Shown here: one piece after another, positions 25,221 through 26,062 of the stretch | How the letters are laid out: each line of letters opens with the position of its first letter | Numbering within the stretch: the first letter of the stretch is position 1 | NCBI GenBank assembly: GCA_052034115.1 | Contig: JBPOIZ010000023.1 | Coordinates: 1-26,062 of the forward strand | Source of the DNA: Lutibacillus sp052034115 | GTDB lineage: Bacteria; Actinomycetota; Actinomycetes; Actinomycetales; Dermatophilaceae | DNA length: 26,062 nucleotides | Direction: 5' to 3' | Translations under genes and position numbers: made by a program | The notes under the pieces: model-generated | Told to the model about the DNA's origin: nothing | Database searches by the model: none | Seen by the model: the letters and a program-made list of their open reading frames with translations, nothing else

Positions 25221-26062
25221 TGCCGGGCACTCCATTCCAGCGAATAGTTGCGGCCGCTCGGGTCGACGATCTCGACGCCCTTCTCGTGAGCGTAGCGAAG
25301 GATCGATTCCGGGATGCTCGCGTGTGGCGGCACCTCGAGCTTGAGTACGCCGTCCAGAGGCCTGCCGATAAGGCGTTCCAGGCCAGCCGCCTCGAGCTGG
25401 GCGCGGTTGGCCGGCGTGTCCTTGATGACCTCGCCGGGCGAGTACTTGGTGACGGCCTCGTCGATGTAGCTGAAGGCCGTCTCCTCGCGGACCAGGTTGA
25501 GGTCGGTGTGCTTCCGGGACACGATCGCGTCGCCGGGGTCGAGTGAGTCCAGTCGCTTGCCGTTCTCCAAGGTGATCTCGTTGAGCGGGAACCGGTCGTA
25601 GTTGACCCGGTTGAACTCATTGCCGGCCTCGATGCGCTGGCGGTAGTACTCCGCGTCGGTGAACTCGTCACCGATGAGGTTGCGGATGCTGAAGGGGTTC
25701 GACTCGTCGAACAGATGGCTGCGGTAGGTGTCGCCGAGGTCGTCGAGCTTGTCCAGGTCGTGCAGGTCGTCCAGGCCGTCGGCGACCCGGGTCGCGTCCC
25801 GGACGTCGTCAAGGCCATCAGCGACCCGGCCGGCGTCGACCAGGCCATCAGCGATGTCATCGGCGTGCCGACCCAACGCCCCTAACACCGACCCACCCCG
25901 AGTGGCCGCCGCACTCGACCCGCCCGTGAACACCGCCGCAACCGCATCCGGCACCAAATGCCCCAACGCCCGCGCCGGATCATCACTCCAGGTATCCCAA
26001 TCCAGCACCGACTTACCCACCGTCTTACCGAACTCCCCCGGATCGCTGGTCAACGCGGTCCA
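25217..26062 (-). CDS. Polymorphic toxin, C-terminal part (5' end outside the window)
   Basis: The frame is open to the window edge, so only the last 281 residues are visible. The visible start reads WTALTSDPGEFGKTVGKSVL, then DWDTWSDDPARALGHLVPD. That matches, from memory, the conserved middle region of actinobacterial secreted polymorphic toxins. An Ala/Gly-rich stretch and an Asp-rich helical region with repeated VADGLDD follow. The last 130 residues form a separate domain with EFNRVNYDRFPLNEI, DAIVSRKHTDLNLVREETA and TKYSPGEVIKDTPA, ending just before the stop. I have seen similar tails in actinobacterial toxins but cannot name the activity. Codon style changes near 25870: the upstream part uses many G- and T-ending codons and one rare TTA (25883-25885). 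This suggests that a C-terminal cassette was joined to a conserved N-terminal part. Confidence 0.75.
   Translation of the reverse strand, partial: WTALTSDPGEFGKTVGKSVLDWDTWSDDPARALGHLVPDAVAAVFTGGSSAAATRGGSVLGALGRHADDIADGLVDAGRVADGLDDVRDATRVADGLDDLHDLDKLDDLGDTYRSHLFDESNPFSIRNLIGDEFTDAEYYRQRIEAGNEFNRVNYDRFPLNEITLENGKRLDSLDPGDAIVSRKHTDLNLVREETAFSYIDEAVTKYSPGEVIKDTPANRAQLEAAGLERLIGRPLDGVLKLEVPPHASIPESILRYAHEKGVEIVDPSGRNYSLEWSARQ

Noticed and set aside
24492..25247. Plus-strand frame of 251 codons spanning the remnant and the immunity-like gene
   Set aside because: It runs antisense through the immunity-like gene and has an Arg/His/Pro-rich shadow composition.

Overview
The window is high-GC DNA (about 70% by eye) with GC-rich third codon positions, GTG starts and tightly overlapping genes, which points to an actinobacterium. 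Intrasporangiaceae or another Micrococcales lineage is my guess from style only. I see no rRNA, tRNA, CRISPR array, transposase or phage structural gene. Nearly all genes are on the minus strand, so the window is best read from high to low coordinates.

Right edge (24335-26062): the C-terminal end of a polymorphic-toxin-like protein runs in from outside the window. It is followed by an overlapping small gene that is probably its immunity partner. Converging on that pair from the plus strand is a broken N-terminal fragment of a DUF4011-type helicase gene.

Centre (2774-24148): six genes are packed end to end on the minus strand. The first two are 4 nt apart and every later junction is a 4-nt ATGA or GTGA overlap. 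Together they encode about 7,100 residues: a 203-aa protein, a 3,299-aa giant carrying a DUF6603 domain, and proteins of 733, 321, 1,283 and 1,284 aa. The last is a BNR/Asp-box beta-propeller-like protein. No signal peptides or clear membrane segments are visible. Several of the proteins carry motifs I remember from widespread but uncharacterised families found with DUF6603. This looks like one complex or pathway of unknown function and is the best candidate here for an undescribed system.

Left part (362-2544): an ordinary otsA-otsB operon makes trehalose through trehalose-6-phosphate. Hairpin-forming intergenic repeats built on GTGGGGAGTTTC lie on both sides of it.

Across the operons there is also a non-palindromic short motif, GTATGNCG. 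I count 29 copies on both strands and in all frames, about ten times a rough random expectation. It often forces rare codons such as ATA. It resembles in density a DNA uptake or modification signal and is the most unexpected nucleotide-level observation.
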